Assembly: GCF_021191635.1 (NCBI RefSeq)
Contig: NZ_JAIWPR010000007.1
Coordinates: 1-64,000, forward strand
Direction of reading: 5' to 3'
From: Alterluteimonas quercicellularis
GTDB lineage: Bacteria > Pseudomonadota > Gammaproteobacteria > Xanthomonadales > Xanthomonadaceae
DNA: 64,000 nucleotides
Shown one piece after another: positions 31,582 to 39,984 of this stretch (positions are counted from its first letter, which is position 1; every line of letters begins with the position of its first letter). Made by a program: the position numbers and the translations under genes. The notes below the pieces were generated by a model. That model was given only the letters and a program-made list of their open reading frames with translations, had not been told where the DNA came from and ran no database searches.

Positions 31582-32514
31582 ATGAAGTCCTCACCGTCCT
31601 ACCGGGCCGGCCACCTCGCGGTGATCGGCCGCCCCAACGTGGGCAAGTCCACCCTGGTCAACGCCCTGGTCGGGGCCCGGATCAGCATCGTCTCCAACCG
31701 GCCGCAGACCACGCGCCACCGGCTGCTCGGGGTGGCCACCTTCCCGGCCGGCCAGCTGGCGCTGGTCGACACCCCCGGCCTGCACCGCGACCAGGGCAAG
31801 GCCAGCGCCAGCGCGATGCACCGCTGGATGAACCGCGCCGCGCGCGGCGCCGTCGAGGGCGTGGACGCGGCGCTGCTGGTGGTCGAGGCCGGGCGCTGGG
31901 ACGAGGAGGACGGCGCGGCCTACGACCTGCTGCGCGACAGCGGCGTGCCGGTGCTGCTGGTGGTCAACCAGGTCGACCGCATCAAGGACAAGGCGGCCCT
32001 GCTGCCCTACCTGGCGCGGGTCTCGGAAGGCCGCGAGTTCGCCAGCGTGCACCCGGTCTCGGCGCTCAAGCGCACCGGCCTGGACGCGCTGGTCGCGGCG
32101 GCGCTGCCGCTGATGCCGCAGCAGGCGGCGCTGTACGACGAGGACGCGATCACCGACCGCAGCCAGCGCTTCCTGGCCGCGGAGCTGCTGCGCGAGCAGC
32201 TGATGCGCCAGCTCGGCGCCGAGCTGCCCTATGCGACCACGGTGGAGATCGAGCGCTTCGAGGAGGACGGCGCGCTGTTCCGCATCGGCGCGGTGGTCTG
32301 GGTCGAGCGCGAGGGCCAGAAGGCGATCGTCATCGGCAAGGGCGGCGCGCGACTGAAGGAGATCGGCGCGCGCGCGCGGCAGCAGATGGAGCGCCTGTTC
32401 GACCGCAAGGTGTTCCTGGAGACCTGGGTGCGCGTGCGCGCCGGCTGGTCCGACGACGAGGCCGCGCTGCGCGCGTTCGGCTACGAGGACCCGGGGACGG
32501 GGAGCCGGGCGTAG
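31582..32514 (+). CDS. era: GTPase Era
   Basis: A 310-residue GTPase needed for 30S assembly. G1 is [11 protein letters not shown]2/G3 are QTTRHR and DTPGL, G5 is VSALK, and the C-terminal KH domain has [18 protein letters not shown]4 reads NQVD (Asn129-Gln130) where NKxD is expected. A TTACAAT box lies only six bases before the ATG, so an internal promoter there would give a nearly leaderless message. The order rnc-era-recO is conserved. The C-terminus (DPGTGSRA) is slightly extended. Confidence 0.95.
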   Translation: MKSSPSYRAGHLAVIGRPNVGKSTLVNALVGARISIVSNRPQTTRHRLLGVATFPAGQLALVDTPGLHRDQGKASASAMHRWMNRAARGAVEGVDAALLVVEAGRWDEEDGAAYDLLRDSGVPVLLVVNQVDRIKDKAALLPYLARVSEGREFASVHPVSALKRTGLDALVAAALPLMPQQAALYDEDAITDRSQRFLAAELLREQLMRQLGAELPYATTVEIERFEEDGALFRIGAVVWVEREGQKAIVIGKGGARLKEIGARARQQMERLFDRKVFLETWVRVRAGWSDDEAALRAFGYEDPGTGSRA

Positions 32515-32548
32515 GGGCTCGCGAGCGCCGCGACCGGGCGGTTCCCTC

Positions 32549-32573
32549 CCCAATCCCGAATCCCCAATCCCGG
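32549..32573. repeat. GGGATTC-type repeat just before recO
   Basis: Three to four tandem units of the family-2 repeat, read here as AATCCCC/AATCCCG, end seven bases before the recO ATG and replace any visible ribosome binding site. Confidence 0.6.
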
Positions 32574-32579
32574 CCCTCC

Positions 32580-33320
32580 ATGCGCTACGCCGACGAGCCC
32601 GCCTATGTCCTGCACGCGCGCCGCTGGCGCGAGACCAGCCTGCTGGTCGAGCTGCTGACGCGCACGCACGGCCGGGTCGGCGTGGTCGCGCGCGGCGTGC
32701 AGGGGCCGCGGCGGCACGCGCTGCGCGCGGCGCTGCAGCCGCTGCAGTGCATCCGCTTCGACGCGGTGCAGCGCGGCGAACTGGCCACGCTGTCGTCGGC
32801 CGAAGCCGTCGACAGCGCGCCGGCGCTGTCCGGCGAGGCCGCGCTGGCCGGCTTCTACGTCAACGAGCTGATGACGCGGCTGGCGCCGCGGCAGGACCCG
32901 CACCCGGAACTGTTCGCGCTGTACGGCGAGGTCCGCGCCCGCCTCGGCGCGCCCGCGCTGGCCTGGACGCTGCGCCGCTTCGAGCGCGACCTGCTGGAGG
33001 CGCTGGGCTTCGGCTTCGCCTTCGACGCCGACGGCGAAGGCGCGCCGATCGATCCGGCGGCGCGCTACCTGCTGGAGCCCGAGCACGGGCCGCGCCGGCT
33101 GCTGGTCGAGCGCGGCGGCGACCGCGCCCGCGCGGCGACCGGGCGCGCCCTGCTGGCGCTGGCGGCCGACGCCATGCCCGCCCCCGACGACCTGCGCGAC
33201 CTGCGCCACGGCCTGCGCGGCCTGCTGGCGCACCATCTCGGCGGGCGCGGCCTGAAGTCCTGGGAGCTGATGGGCGAACTGGGGCGCCTGGGCGGCGGTC
33301 CGGGGCGGTCGGAGCCCTGA
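32580..33320 (+). CDS. recO: DNA repair protein RecO
   Basis: A 246-residue RecO that with RecR helps RecA displace SSB. The N-terminal OB fold is recognisable ([20 protein letters not shown], then [14 protein letters not shown] and LQPLQCIRF), followed by the helical domain with [20 protein letters not shown]. The zinc-binding cysteines of some RecO proteins are absent, as in E. coli. The ATG at 32580 lies directly behind a GGGATTC-type repeat and no Shine-Dalgarno is visible. It ends the rnc-era-recO run. Confidence 0.93.
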   Translation: MRYADEPAYVLHARRWRETSLLVELLTRTHGRVGVVARGVQGPRRHALRAALQPLQCIRFDAVQRGELATLSSAEAVDSAPALSGEAALAGFYVNELMTRLAPRQDPHPELFALYGEVRARLGAPALAWTLRRFERDLLEALGFGFAFDADGEGAPIDPAARYLLEPEHGPRRLLVERGGDRARAATGRALLALAADAMPAPDDLRDLRHGLRGLLAHHLGGRGLKSWELMGELGRLGGGPGRSEP

Positions 33321-33387
33321 ACGTGCGAATGAGGTGCAAGAGCACGCTTGCGCCCGGTGCTTGCTTCTCGCGTACGCAACCGGCTCC

Positions 33388-33539
33388 GTAGGAGCGCGCT
33401 TGCGCGCGACCGGGCCAGGGGCCACCGGAACCACGGCAGAAGAAGAACGCGTCCCCACGCGCGGGCGACGGCGAACGACGGCCGGCATCGCTTTTCGCGC
33501 GAGCGGGAGGAAGCGCATCGCGCGCGAGCGCGCTCCGAC
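33388..33539. repeat. REP-like inverted repeat with wide centre (family 1)
   Basis: Arms at 33388-33410 and 33515-33539 match the consensus but are separated by about 104 bases, more than in other copies. Most of the 226-base gap between recO and the receiver-HPt gene is this element; no gene is seen in it. Confidence 0.7.
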
Positions 33540-33546
33540 CTGCAGC

Positions 33547-34284
33547 TCAGGACGAAGGCGCGTGGGCGAACGTCTGGTCGGTGGTCTCGACGAAGCGCTG
33601 CAGGGCGCCGCTGTCCTCGGGCCGGCCCTGCAGGGTCCGCACCGCCTGGTCGAGCCGGGCCGCGCCGACGAAGCCGGCGCTGGCGCGCAGCTTGTGCAGC
33701 GCCGAGCGCAGGGTGTCGAGATCGCCGGCGCGCGCCGCGCCGAGCACCTGTTCGCGGGCGGCCGGCAGTTCGGCCAGGAACAGCTCGCGCAGGGCGACCA
33801 CGTGGGTCGGGTTGCCGCCCAGCGCGCGGGTGGCGGCGGCGTCGTCCCAGATCGGCGTCGGCGCCGCGGCGACGTCCGCGGGGTCGGCCGGCCCGCCCGC
33901 GGCGCCGCTTCCGAGCCCCGCGCGGATCGCGTCCTGCCAGGCGGCCGCGCTGAGCGGCTTGACCGCCACGCCGGCGAAGCCCTGTGCCAGCAGGCGCTCG
34001 CGCTCCTCGTCCTCGCAGGCCGCGGTGTGGGCGATCGCCGGGGTCGTCAGGCCGTGGCCGCGCAGGCGCGCGAGCAGTTCGGCGCCGTTGCCGTCGGGCA
34101 GGTTGGCGTCGATCAGCCACAGCGCGTAGCCGCCGTGCCTGGCCATGCCGTACGCCTCCGACACGCGCTCGGCGGTGTCCACCTGCGCCGGCAGCGCCGC
34201 GGCGGCGGCCTGGAGGAACAGCCGGCTGGTGGGCTCGTCCTCCACCAGCAGCAACCGGGGCGTCATCATGCCGGGGCCGTCCAT
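33547..34284 (-). CDS. Receiver-HPt two-domain signalling protein
   Basis: A 245-residue phosphorelay protein. The receiver domain (residues 8-120) has the acidic pair Glu15-Asp16, phospho-acceptor Asp59 (LIDANLPDGNG), Thr87 and Lys109 (VAVKP). An HPt domain follows at about 150-235, with the phospho-His in LHKLRASAGFVGA (His197). There is no output or kinase domain, so it is probably an intermediate for a hybrid kinase encoded elsewhere. AGGAAGG six bases before the ATG at 34284 fixes the start. It is divergent from ydbH with only 15 bases between the two start codons. Confidence 0.88.
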   Translation of the reverse strand: MDGPGMMTPRLLLVEDEPTSRLFLQAAAAALPAQVDTAERVSEAYGMARHGGYALWLIDANLPDGNGAELLARLRGHGLTTPAIAHTAACEDEERERLLAQGFAGVAVKPLSAAAWQDAIRAGLGSGAAGGPADPADVAAAPTPIWDDAAATRALGGNPTHVVALRELFLAELPAAREQVLGAARAGDLDTLRSALHKLRASAGFVGAARLDQAVRTLQGRPEDSGALQRFVETTDQTFAHAPSS

Positions 34285-34299
34285 GCTTATCCTTCCTGG

Positions 34300-36315
34300 A
34301 TGGGACGCCTCATCCTACTCCTCGTCGCCGCGACGTGGCTGGCCGCTCCGGCGCAGGCGCGGACGCTGGAGGCGCGGATCGCGCGCGTCGAGACCGCCGT
34401 CGCAGTCCTGCGCGACGTGCGCGTGCGGCTCGAATGGCCCGCCGAGGCCGAGCAGGGGCGGCTGCGGATCGAGGCCGCCGCGGCCGACGCGCCCGGGCTC
34501 GGCTACCGGCTGCGCGGGCTGGCCTGGGAGTGCCCGCTGCGGCGTCCGGCCGCCGGCGCCTGGGGCTGCGACGGCCCGGTCCGCGCCGGCGGGGGAGCCC
34601 CGGCGGCGCTGTCGCTGGACCTGGCCCCGGCGGCGATCGACGCCCGCCTGCGCCAGGGCGGGGCGGTGCTGTCGCTGCGCCGCGACGGAGCCGGCACCGA
34701 CGCCTTCCGCATCGACCTGGCCCGGGTGCCGCTCGCGTGGGCCGAGGCCCTGGTCCGCCAGGCCATGCCCAGCCTGCAGCCCAAGGCCGGGCGGCTGGAC
34801 GGCCGGGTGCGGCTGGCCGTGCCCACCGGCGCGCCGATGCGCATCGAGGCGGACCTGCGCGGCGAGGGGCTGGCCTTCGACTCCGAGGACGGCAGCCTCG
34901 CCGGCGAGGACATCGGCCTCGCGGTGCGGGCCGACTACCGCGAGGACGGACCGGCGCAGACGCTGGACCTGCGCGGCACCCTGCACGGCGCCAAGCTGCT
35001 GTTCGGCACCGCCTACCTGGAGCTGCCGGCGGCGCCGCTGCCGCTGGCGGTGCAGGCGCGCCGCGCCGGCCCGGGGGCGGGCTGGATCCTGCCCGCGCTG
35101 CGCTGGGACGACGGCGCCGCCCTGCGCGCGGAGGGCGCCGCCGCGTTCGACGCCGCGGGCGAACTGCGCGCGCTCGACCTGCGCCTGCACAGCGACGACG
35201 CGAGCCTGCTGCCGGCGCGCTACCTGTCCGGCTGGCTGGGCCTGGCAGGGCTGTCCGGGCTGGGCCTGGCCGGCACGCTCGACGCCCACCTGCGGATGAG
35301 CGACGGCGCGCTGCGCGGCGCCGACATCGGCGTGCGCGACGCCGGCGTGGCCGACGCGCGCGGGCGCTTCGCCTTCGACGGCCTGGACGGCGACGTGCGC
35401 ATCTCCGAGGGCGCGGCGGTCGACAGCGCGCTGGGCTGGCGCGGCGGGCGCCTGCAGTCGATCCCGTTCGGCCCGGCGCGGCTGCCGTTCCGCAGCGCCG
35501 CCGGCCGCATCGACCTGCGCGAGGACGTGGCGGTGGAGATGCTCGGCGGCGCCCTGCGCTTCAGCGGCTTCTCGCTGCGGCTGCCGGCGGAGGGGCAGGG
35601 CATGCGCATCGAGTCCGGCCTGGCGGTGGAATCGCTGCGCCTGGCCGAACTGGCCGGCGCCTTCGGCTGGCCGGAGTTCGGCGGCACCCTGAGCGGCGAG
35701 ATCCCGCGCGTGCGCTACGCCGATTCGCGCATCGACTTCGACGGCGGCCTGGCCATGCACGTGTTCGACGGCGAGGTGCGGGTGGACGCGCTGGCGCTGG
35801 AGCGCCCGTTCGGGGTGGCGCCCTCGCTCTCGGCCGACGTCGCCCTCGACGGCCTCGACCTGACCACGCTCACCGAGGTCTTCGACCTGGGCCAGATCAG
35901 CGGCCGGCTGCACGGGCGCTTCGACGGCCTGCGCCTGGTCGACTGGCAGGTCGCGGCGTTCGACGCCGAGCTGCATACCGAGCCGCGCCGCGGCGAGCGC
36001 CAGCGGATCAGCCAGCGCGCGGTGCAGGACATCTCCAGCGTCGGCGACGCGTCTTTCGCCGGCGGCCTGCAGGCGCGCCTGATCGGCCTGTTCGACGACT
36101 TCGGCTACCGCCGCATCGGCATCAGCTGCCGCCTGCGCAACGAGGTCTGCGAGATGGGGGGCCTGCGTTCAGCGGGCAACACCTTTACTATCGTCGAAGG
36201 CGCAGGCCTGCCGCGGCTCGAGGTCGTGGGCCACAACCGCAGCGTCGACTGGCCGACCCTGGTCGAGCGGATCGGCGCGGCGGTCGGCGGCGACGTCGCG
36301 CCGGTGGTCGAGTGA
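34300..36315 (+). CDS. ydbH: YdbH-like AsmA-family protein (intermembrane lipid transport)
   Basis: A 671-residue periplasmic protein with a signal-anchor N-terminus (GRLILLLVAATWLAAPAQA) and then almost only beta-strand-like sequence rich in alternating hydrophobic residues. The C-terminal region, with VFDGEVRVDALALERPFG, ADVALDGLDLTTLTEVFDLG and ISGRLHGRFDGLRL, is the YdbH signature. YdbH, YhdP and TamB are AsmA-like bridges that move phospholipids to the outer membrane in E. coli. It is shorter than E. coli YdbH (879). The gene for a YnbE/YdbL-like lipoprotein follows after 31 bases. No ribosome binding site is visible before the ATG. Confidence 0.88.
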   Translation: MGRLILLLVAATWLAAPAQARTLEARIARVETAVAVLRDVRVRLEWPAEAEQGRLRIEAAAADAPGLGYRLRGLAWECPLRRPAAGAWGCDGPVRAGGGAPAALSLDLAPAAIDARLRQGGAVLSLRRDGAGTDAFRIDLARVPLAWAEALVRQAMPSLQPKAGRLDGRVRLAVPTGAPMRIEADLRGEGLAFDSEDGSLAGEDIGLAVRADYREDGPAQTLDLRGTLHGAKLLFGTAYLELPAAPLPLAVQARRAGPGAGWILPALRWDDGAALRAEGAAAFDAAGELRALDLRLHSDDASLLPARYLSGWLGLAGLSGLGLAGTLDAHLRMSDGALRGADIGVRDAGVADARGRFAFDGLDGDVRISEGAAVDSALGWRGGRLQSIPFGPARLPFRSAAGRIDLREDVAVEMLGGALRFSGFSLRLPAEGQGMRIESGLAVESLRLAELAGAFGWPEFGGTLSGEIPRVRYADSRIDFDGGLAMHVFDGEVRVDALALERPFGVAPSLSADVALDGLDLTTLTEVFDLGQISGRLHGRFDGLRLVDWQVAAFDAELHTEPRRGERQRISQRAVQDISSVGDASFAGGLQARLIGLFDDFGYRRIGISCRLRNEVCEMGGLRSAGNTFTIVEGAGLPRLEVVGHNRSVDWPTLVERIGAAVGGDVAPVVE

Positions 36316-36346
36316 CCGCGGCACCCCATTCCCCAGGAGACCGACC

Positions 36347-36937
36347 ATGACCCGCTGGTTCGCCTCGTTCGCCGCCGCGCTGGCGCTGACCGCCTGCGTC
36401 ACCATCAACGTCTACTTCCCCGCCGCCGAGGCGCGCGAGGCCGCGCGCGAGTTCGTCGACGACGTCATCGGCCAGGACGGCGCCGAGCCGCCGGCGCCGA
36501 CGCCGCCGGGCGGCATGGCCTCGCGCGGCGGCGGCTTCCACCCGCTGATGCTGCTGGGCATCTCGACCGCGCACGCGCAGAGCCCGGACATCACCATCCG
36601 CACGCCGGCCATCGAGGCGATCCGCTCGCGCATGGCCGAGCGCTTCCGCGGCACCCTGGCGCCGCACTTCGATTCCGGCGCGCTGGGCTTCACCAGCGCC
36701 GGCGAGGTCACCGTGCGCGAGGCGGGCAGCATCCCGATGCCGCAGCGCGCGCAGGTGAACCAGGCCGTGGCCGAGCAGAACCGCGACGCCCGCGCCGTCT
36801 ACCGCGAGATCGCGGTGGCCAACGGCCACCCGGAATGGGAGGGCCAGATCCGCGACGTGTTCGCCCAGCAGTGGGTGCAGCGCGCCCGCGCCGGCTGGTG
36901 GTACCAGGACAAGGGCGGCGGCTGGCGCCAGAAGTAG
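36347..36937 (+). CDS. ydbL: DUF1318 (YdbL-like) lipoprotein with YnbE-like N-terminus
   Basis: A 196-residue protein with a lipobox (LALTAC) followed at once by VTINVYFPAAEA. E. coli YnbE is a small lipoprotein with a strand of the same kind (ITINM...) behind its lipidated Cys. The last about 80 residues, with VAEQNRDARAVYREIAVANG and a C-terminal aromatic/basic end (WYQDKGGGWRQK), align in pattern with E. coli YdbL. Thus one protein seems to carry the roles of the two small partners of YdbH. It follows ydbH by 31 bases with GGAG before the ATG. Its stop codon lies in a repeat arm. Confidence 0.78.
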   Translation: MTRWFASFAAALALTACVTINVYFPAAEAREAAREFVDDVIGQDGAEPPAPTPPGGMASRGGGFHPLMLLGISTAHAQSPDITIRTPAIEAIRSRMAERFRGTLAPHFDSGALGFTSAGEVTVREAGSIPMPQRAQVNQAVAEQNRDARAVYREIAVANGHPEWEGQIRDVFAQQWVQRARAGWWYQDKGGGWRQK

Positions 36938-36956
36938 GCGCGCGCTCGCGCGCGAG
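36934..36956. repeat. Single arm of the REP-like repeat at the ydbL stop (family 1)
   Basis: GTAGGCGCGCGCTCGCGCGC and three further bases match one arm of the family-1 repeat. The TAG at 36935-36937 is the stop codon of ydbL. No second arm is present. Confidence 0.65.
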
Positions 36957-37016
36957 GGGCGTCGCGGCCGGCGCCCGGTCCGCGCGGGGACGCTCCCGGC
37001 GTTCTCTGCGACAATA

Positions 37017-37025
37017 GCGGGCTTT
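37017..37025 (+). promoter_or_regulatory. Extended -10 promoter element before rlmD
   Basis: TGCGACAAT lies 23 bases before the rlmD GTG. It matches the boxes before nagZ (TGCGACAAT) and lepA (TGCGATAAT). No convincing -35 is seen. Confidence 0.4.
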
Positions 37026-37048
37026 CCGCCGCCCGCAGCCGTCGCCAC

Positions 37049-38416
37049 GTGGCCCGACCCAACCGCATCGACCAGACGCCGTTCGCGCTCGACATCGTCG
37101 ACCTCAGCCACGACGGGCGCGGCGTCGCCCGCCGCGAGAGCGGCAAGACCGTGTTCGTCGCCGGCGCGCTGCCGGGCGAGCGCGTGCTGGCGAAGCAGAC
37201 CGCGCGCTCGCGCAGCTTCGACGAGGCGACCGCCGTCGAGGTCGAGCGCGCCTCGCCCGACCGCGTGCCGCCGCGCTGCCCGCACTTCGGCGTGTGCGGC
37301 GGCTGCGTGCTGCAGCACCTGGAGGAATCGAAGCAGATCCTCGCCAAGCAGCGCGTGCTGCTGGAGAACTTCGAGCGCATCGGCCACGTCGCCCCGCGGA
37401 CCGTGCTGCCGCCGCTGACCGACGCGCAGTGGGGATACCGCCGCAAGGGCCGCTTCTCGGTGCGCCGGGTCGAGAAGAAGGGCAAGACGCTGGTCGGCTT
37501 CCGCGAGCAGGACCCGCGCTTCGTGGCCGACCTGTCGGTCTGCCACACGGCGATCCCGGAGATCGGCGAGCGCGTGGAGGCGCTGTCGCGGCTGGTCGAC
37601 GCGATGGACGCGCGCCACGAGATTGCGCAGATCGAGTTCATCGCCGGCGACGACACCGTCGCCCTGGTGTTCCGCCACCTGGCGCCGCTGTCGGCGGCCG
37701 ACCGCGAGCGGCTGGAGGCCTTCGCGCGCGAGCACGGCTACGCCGTGTTCCTGCAGCCGGGCGGCGTGGACTCCGTGCACGCGCTGTGGCCGGCCGACCC
37801 GCCGCTGTCGTTCCGCCTGCCGCGGTGGGACGTCGAGCTGGGCTTCCGGCCGCTGGACTTCATCCAGGTCAACCGCGGCCTCAACGAGAAGATGATCGCG
37901 CTGGCGCTGGACCTGCTCGACGCGCAGCCCGGCGAGCGCGTGCTGGACCTGTTCTGCGGGCTGGGCAACTTCACCCTGCCGCTGGCCCGCGGCGGCGCCC
38001 ACGCGGTCGGCGTGGAAGGCGACGCCGGCCTGGTGGCGCGCGCGCGGGAGAACGCGCAGCGCAACGGCCTGGCCGACGTCCAGTTCCACGCCGCCGACCT
38101 GACGCAGCCGCTCGCCGGCCAGCCCTGGGCGCGGCAGGGCTTCGATCGCCTGCTGCTCGACCCGCCGCGCTCCGGCGCGGACGGCGTCCTGCGGCAGCTG
38201 CCGCTCAAGGGCCTGAAGCGCATCGTCTACGTGAGCTGCCACCCGGGCTCGCTGGCGCGCGACGCCGGCTACCTGGTGCGCGAGCGCGGCTGGACGCTGC
38301 GCGCGGCCGGGGTCATGGACATGTTCCCGCACACCGCGCACGTCGAATCGATCGCGGTGTTCGAAAAGCCGGGATCGGGGAGTCGGGATTCGGGCTTCGC
38401 AACGGCGGTCGGCTAG
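37049..38416 (+). CDS. rlmD: 23S rRNA (uracil-1939-C5)-methyltransferase RlmD
   Basis: A 455-residue RNA methyltransferase. An N-terminal TRAM domain (LDIVDLSHDGRGVARRESGK) is followed by an iron-sulphur cluster with cysteines in CPHFGVCGGC and VCHTA. The methyltransferase domain has the SAM motif VLDLFCGLGNFTLPLA, LLDPPRSGA and the nucleophile in YVSCHPGSLARD. The start is the GTG at 37049. The last about 14 residues (from GSGSRDSGFATAVG) go beyond the family's usual end and are encoded by a GGGATTC-type repeat, so the gene has read into the repeat for its stop codon. Confidence 0.94.
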   Translation: MARPNRIDQTPFALDIVDLSHDGRGVARRESGKTVFVAGALPGERVLAKQTARSRSFDEATAVEVERASPDRVPPRCPHFGVCGGCVLQHLEESKQILAKQRVLLENFERIGHVAPRTVLPPLTDAQWGYRRKGRFSVRRVEKKGKTLVGFREQDPRFVADLSVCHTAIPEIGERVEALSRLVDAMDARHEIAQIEFIAGDDTVALVFRHLAPLSAADRERLEAFAREHGYAVFLQPGGVDSVHALWPADPPLSFRLPRWDVELGFRPLDFIQVNRGLNEKMIALALDLLDAQPGERVLDLFCGLGNFTLPLARGGAHAVGVEGDAGLVARARENAQRNGLADVQFHAADLTQPLAGQPWARQGFDRLLLDPPRSGADGVLRQLPLKGLKRIVYVSCHPGSLARDAGYLVRERGWTLRAAGVMDMFPHTAHVESIAVFEKPGSGSRDSGFATAVG

Positions 38417-38453
38417 GCTTCACGCAATCCCGAATCCCGAATCCCGAATCCCC
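38371..38453. repeat. Opposed GGGATTC-type repeats spanning the rlmD end and CYTH start
   Basis: Units at 38371-38394 read GGGATCGG/GTCGGGATTCGGG, and an array at 38425-38453 reads the other way (AATCCCG four times). The two can pair as a hairpin. The first encodes the RlmD tail and the second ends exactly at the next ATG. Confidence 0.65.
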
Positions 38454-38966
38454 ATGCCGATCGAGATCGAACGCAAGTTCCTGCCGCGCCACGACGGCTG
38501 GCGCGCGGCCGCGCACGCGGTGCTGCCGATGGCGCAGGGCTACATCAACGACCAGGACGCGATGGACCGCGGCGCGCAGCGCGCCTCGGTGCGGGTGCGC
38601 CTGCAGGGCGAGACCGCCTGGCTCAACCTCAAGTCGCGCGAGCTGGGCGCGAGCCGGCAGGAGTTCGAGTACCCGATCCCGCCGGAGGACGCGCGCGCGC
38701 TGCTCGCGCTGTGCGTGGGCGGCCGGATCGAGAAGCGCCGCCACCTGGTGCGCCACGGCGCGCACCTGTGGGAGATCGACGAGTTCCTGGGCGACAACGC
38801 CGGCCTGGTGGTCGCCGAGATCGAGCTGGGCGCGGTGGACGAGGCCTTCGAGCGGCCGGACTGGCTGGGCGCGGAGGTCACCGACCTGCCGCGCTACTAC
38901 AACCTCGCGCTCGCCGCGCGGCCCTACGCGCGCTGGCGCGAGGACGAGCGCACCGGACACCGGTAG
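38454..38966 (+). CDS. CYTH-domain protein (triphosphate tunnel metalloenzyme type)
   Basis: A 170-residue CYTH protein. The ExExK signature stands at the very start (EIERKF, Glu4, Glu6, Lys8), and conserved charged strands follow: RASVRVRLQGETAWLNLKSR, YPIPPEDARALL, KRRHLVRHGAHLWEIDEFLG and VVAEIELG. Members hydrolyse inorganic triphosphate or related compounds. The substrate here is not known. The ATG abuts a repeat array, so no ribosome binding site is visible. The stop codon lies in the left arm of an inverted repeat. Confidence 0.92.
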   Translation: MPIEIERKFLPRHDGWRAAAHAVLPMAQGYINDQDAMDRGAQRASVRVRLQGETAWLNLKSRELGASRQEFEYPIPPEDARALLALCVGGRIEKRRHLVRHGAHLWEIDEFLGDNAGLVVAEIELGAVDEAFERPDWLGAEVTDLPRYYNLALAARPYARWREDERTGHR

Positions 38967-39041
38967 GAGCGCGCTTGCGCGCGACGCTCTTGCTCTTCTC
39001 CGGCCGTCAATCAGAAAGCATCGCGCGCGAGCGCGCTCCTA
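38963..39041. repeat. REP-like inverted repeat overlapping the CYTH stop (family 1)
   Basis: Arms at 38963-38988 and 39017-39041 match the family-1 consensus. TAG at 38964-38966 in the left arm is the CYTH stop codon. A 110-base stretch without a gene follows before the DsbA-family gene, with a TATCCT box near 39092. Confidence 0.8.
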
Positions 39042-39155
39042 TGGTCGCTGCGAAGCGGCCGGCCGCCGGCGGCGGGTGCGGGCGATCGCGTATCCTCGCC
39101 CTGCCGCGCGCCGTGCGCGGCGGCGGAGCCGGGCATCCGGCGAGCGGGCGCTGCG

Positions 39156-39872
39156 ATGAGAATCGATGTCTGGTCGGACGTGGTCTGCCCGTGGTGCTGG
39201 ATCGGCAAGCGCCGCTTCGAGCGCGCGATCGAAGCGCTGGGCGCGGACGCGCCCGCGCTGGAGGTCCACTGGCATCCCTACCTGCTCGATCCGCAGGCCG
39301 ACGAGACGCCGGTGCCGCTGCAGGAGGCCCTGGCGGGCAAGTTCGGCGGCGCCGAGCGCGCCGCGCAGCTGCTGCGCAAGACCCAGGAGACCGCCCGCGC
39401 CGAGGGGCTGCCCTTCGACTTCGACCGCGGGCAGGTGCGGGTGACCACGGTGCCCGCGCACCGCGTGTTGGCGCTGGCCGCGCGCGAGGGCGATGCGGAG
39501 GCGGTGGCCGAGGCGCTGTTCCACGCCCATTTCGCGGAAGGGCGCAACCTGGCCGATCCCGCGGTGCTGGTCGCGGCCGCCGCCGCCGGCGGCCTGGACG
39601 AGGCGCGGGTGCGCGCGCTGCTCGGGTCCGGCGAAGGGCTGGACGCGCTGCACGCGGAACTGGCGCAGGCGCAGTCGATCGGCGTGCAGGCGGTGCCGAC
39701 CTTCCTGGTCGACGGCCGCTACGCGGTGCAGGGCGCGCAGCCGCCCGAGGTCTTCGCCGAGGTGCTGCGGCGCGCCGCGGCCGAGGCCGGCGGCGGCCCG
39801 CCGCCGGGCGCGGACGATGCCGACGCCTGCGGTCCCGAGGGCTGCGTGGTGCCGGGTCCCGCGCCGCGCTGA
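39156..39872 (+). CDS. frnE: DsbA-family oxidoreductase (FrnE type)
   Basis: A 238-residue cytoplasmic thioredoxin-fold protein without a signal peptide. The active-site CPWC lies at residues 11-14 (WSDVVCPWCWIGKRRFE). Typical FrnE features are WHPYLLDPQ, the helical insert with FHAHFAEGRNLADP, and the cis-Pro loop VQAVPTFLVDGRYAVQGAQP. A short tail has two further cysteines (DACGPEGCVV). It may act in thiol-disulphide exchange, but its partner is not known. Confidence 0.9.
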   Translation: MRIDVWSDVVCPWCWIGKRRFERAIEALGADAPALEVHWHPYLLDPQADETPVPLQEALAGKFGGAERAAQLLRKTQETARAEGLPFDFDRGQVRVTTVPAHRVLALAAREGDAEAVAEALFHAHFAEGRNLADPAVLVAAAAAGGLDEARVRALLGSGEGLDALHAELAQAQSIGVQAVPTFLVDGRYAVQGAQPPEVFAEVLRRAAAEAGGGPPPGADDADACGPEGCVVPGPAPR

Positions 39873-39935
39873 GGCGCTTCCGGACGGGGCCGTGGGCGGA
39901 TTCGTCCGGCCATGCCCGAGTCCGCACCGGGCATC

Positions 39936-39944
39936 TGCGACAAT
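39936..39944 (+). promoter_or_regulatory. Extended -10 promoter element before nagZ
   Basis: TGCGACAAT, identical to the box before rlmD, lies 40 bases upstream of the nagZ ATG. A matching -35 was not found. Confidence 0.4.
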
Positions 39945-39984
39945 GCGCGCCGGGGCGGCCCGCCCGCCGCCCACGGAGGTCTCC

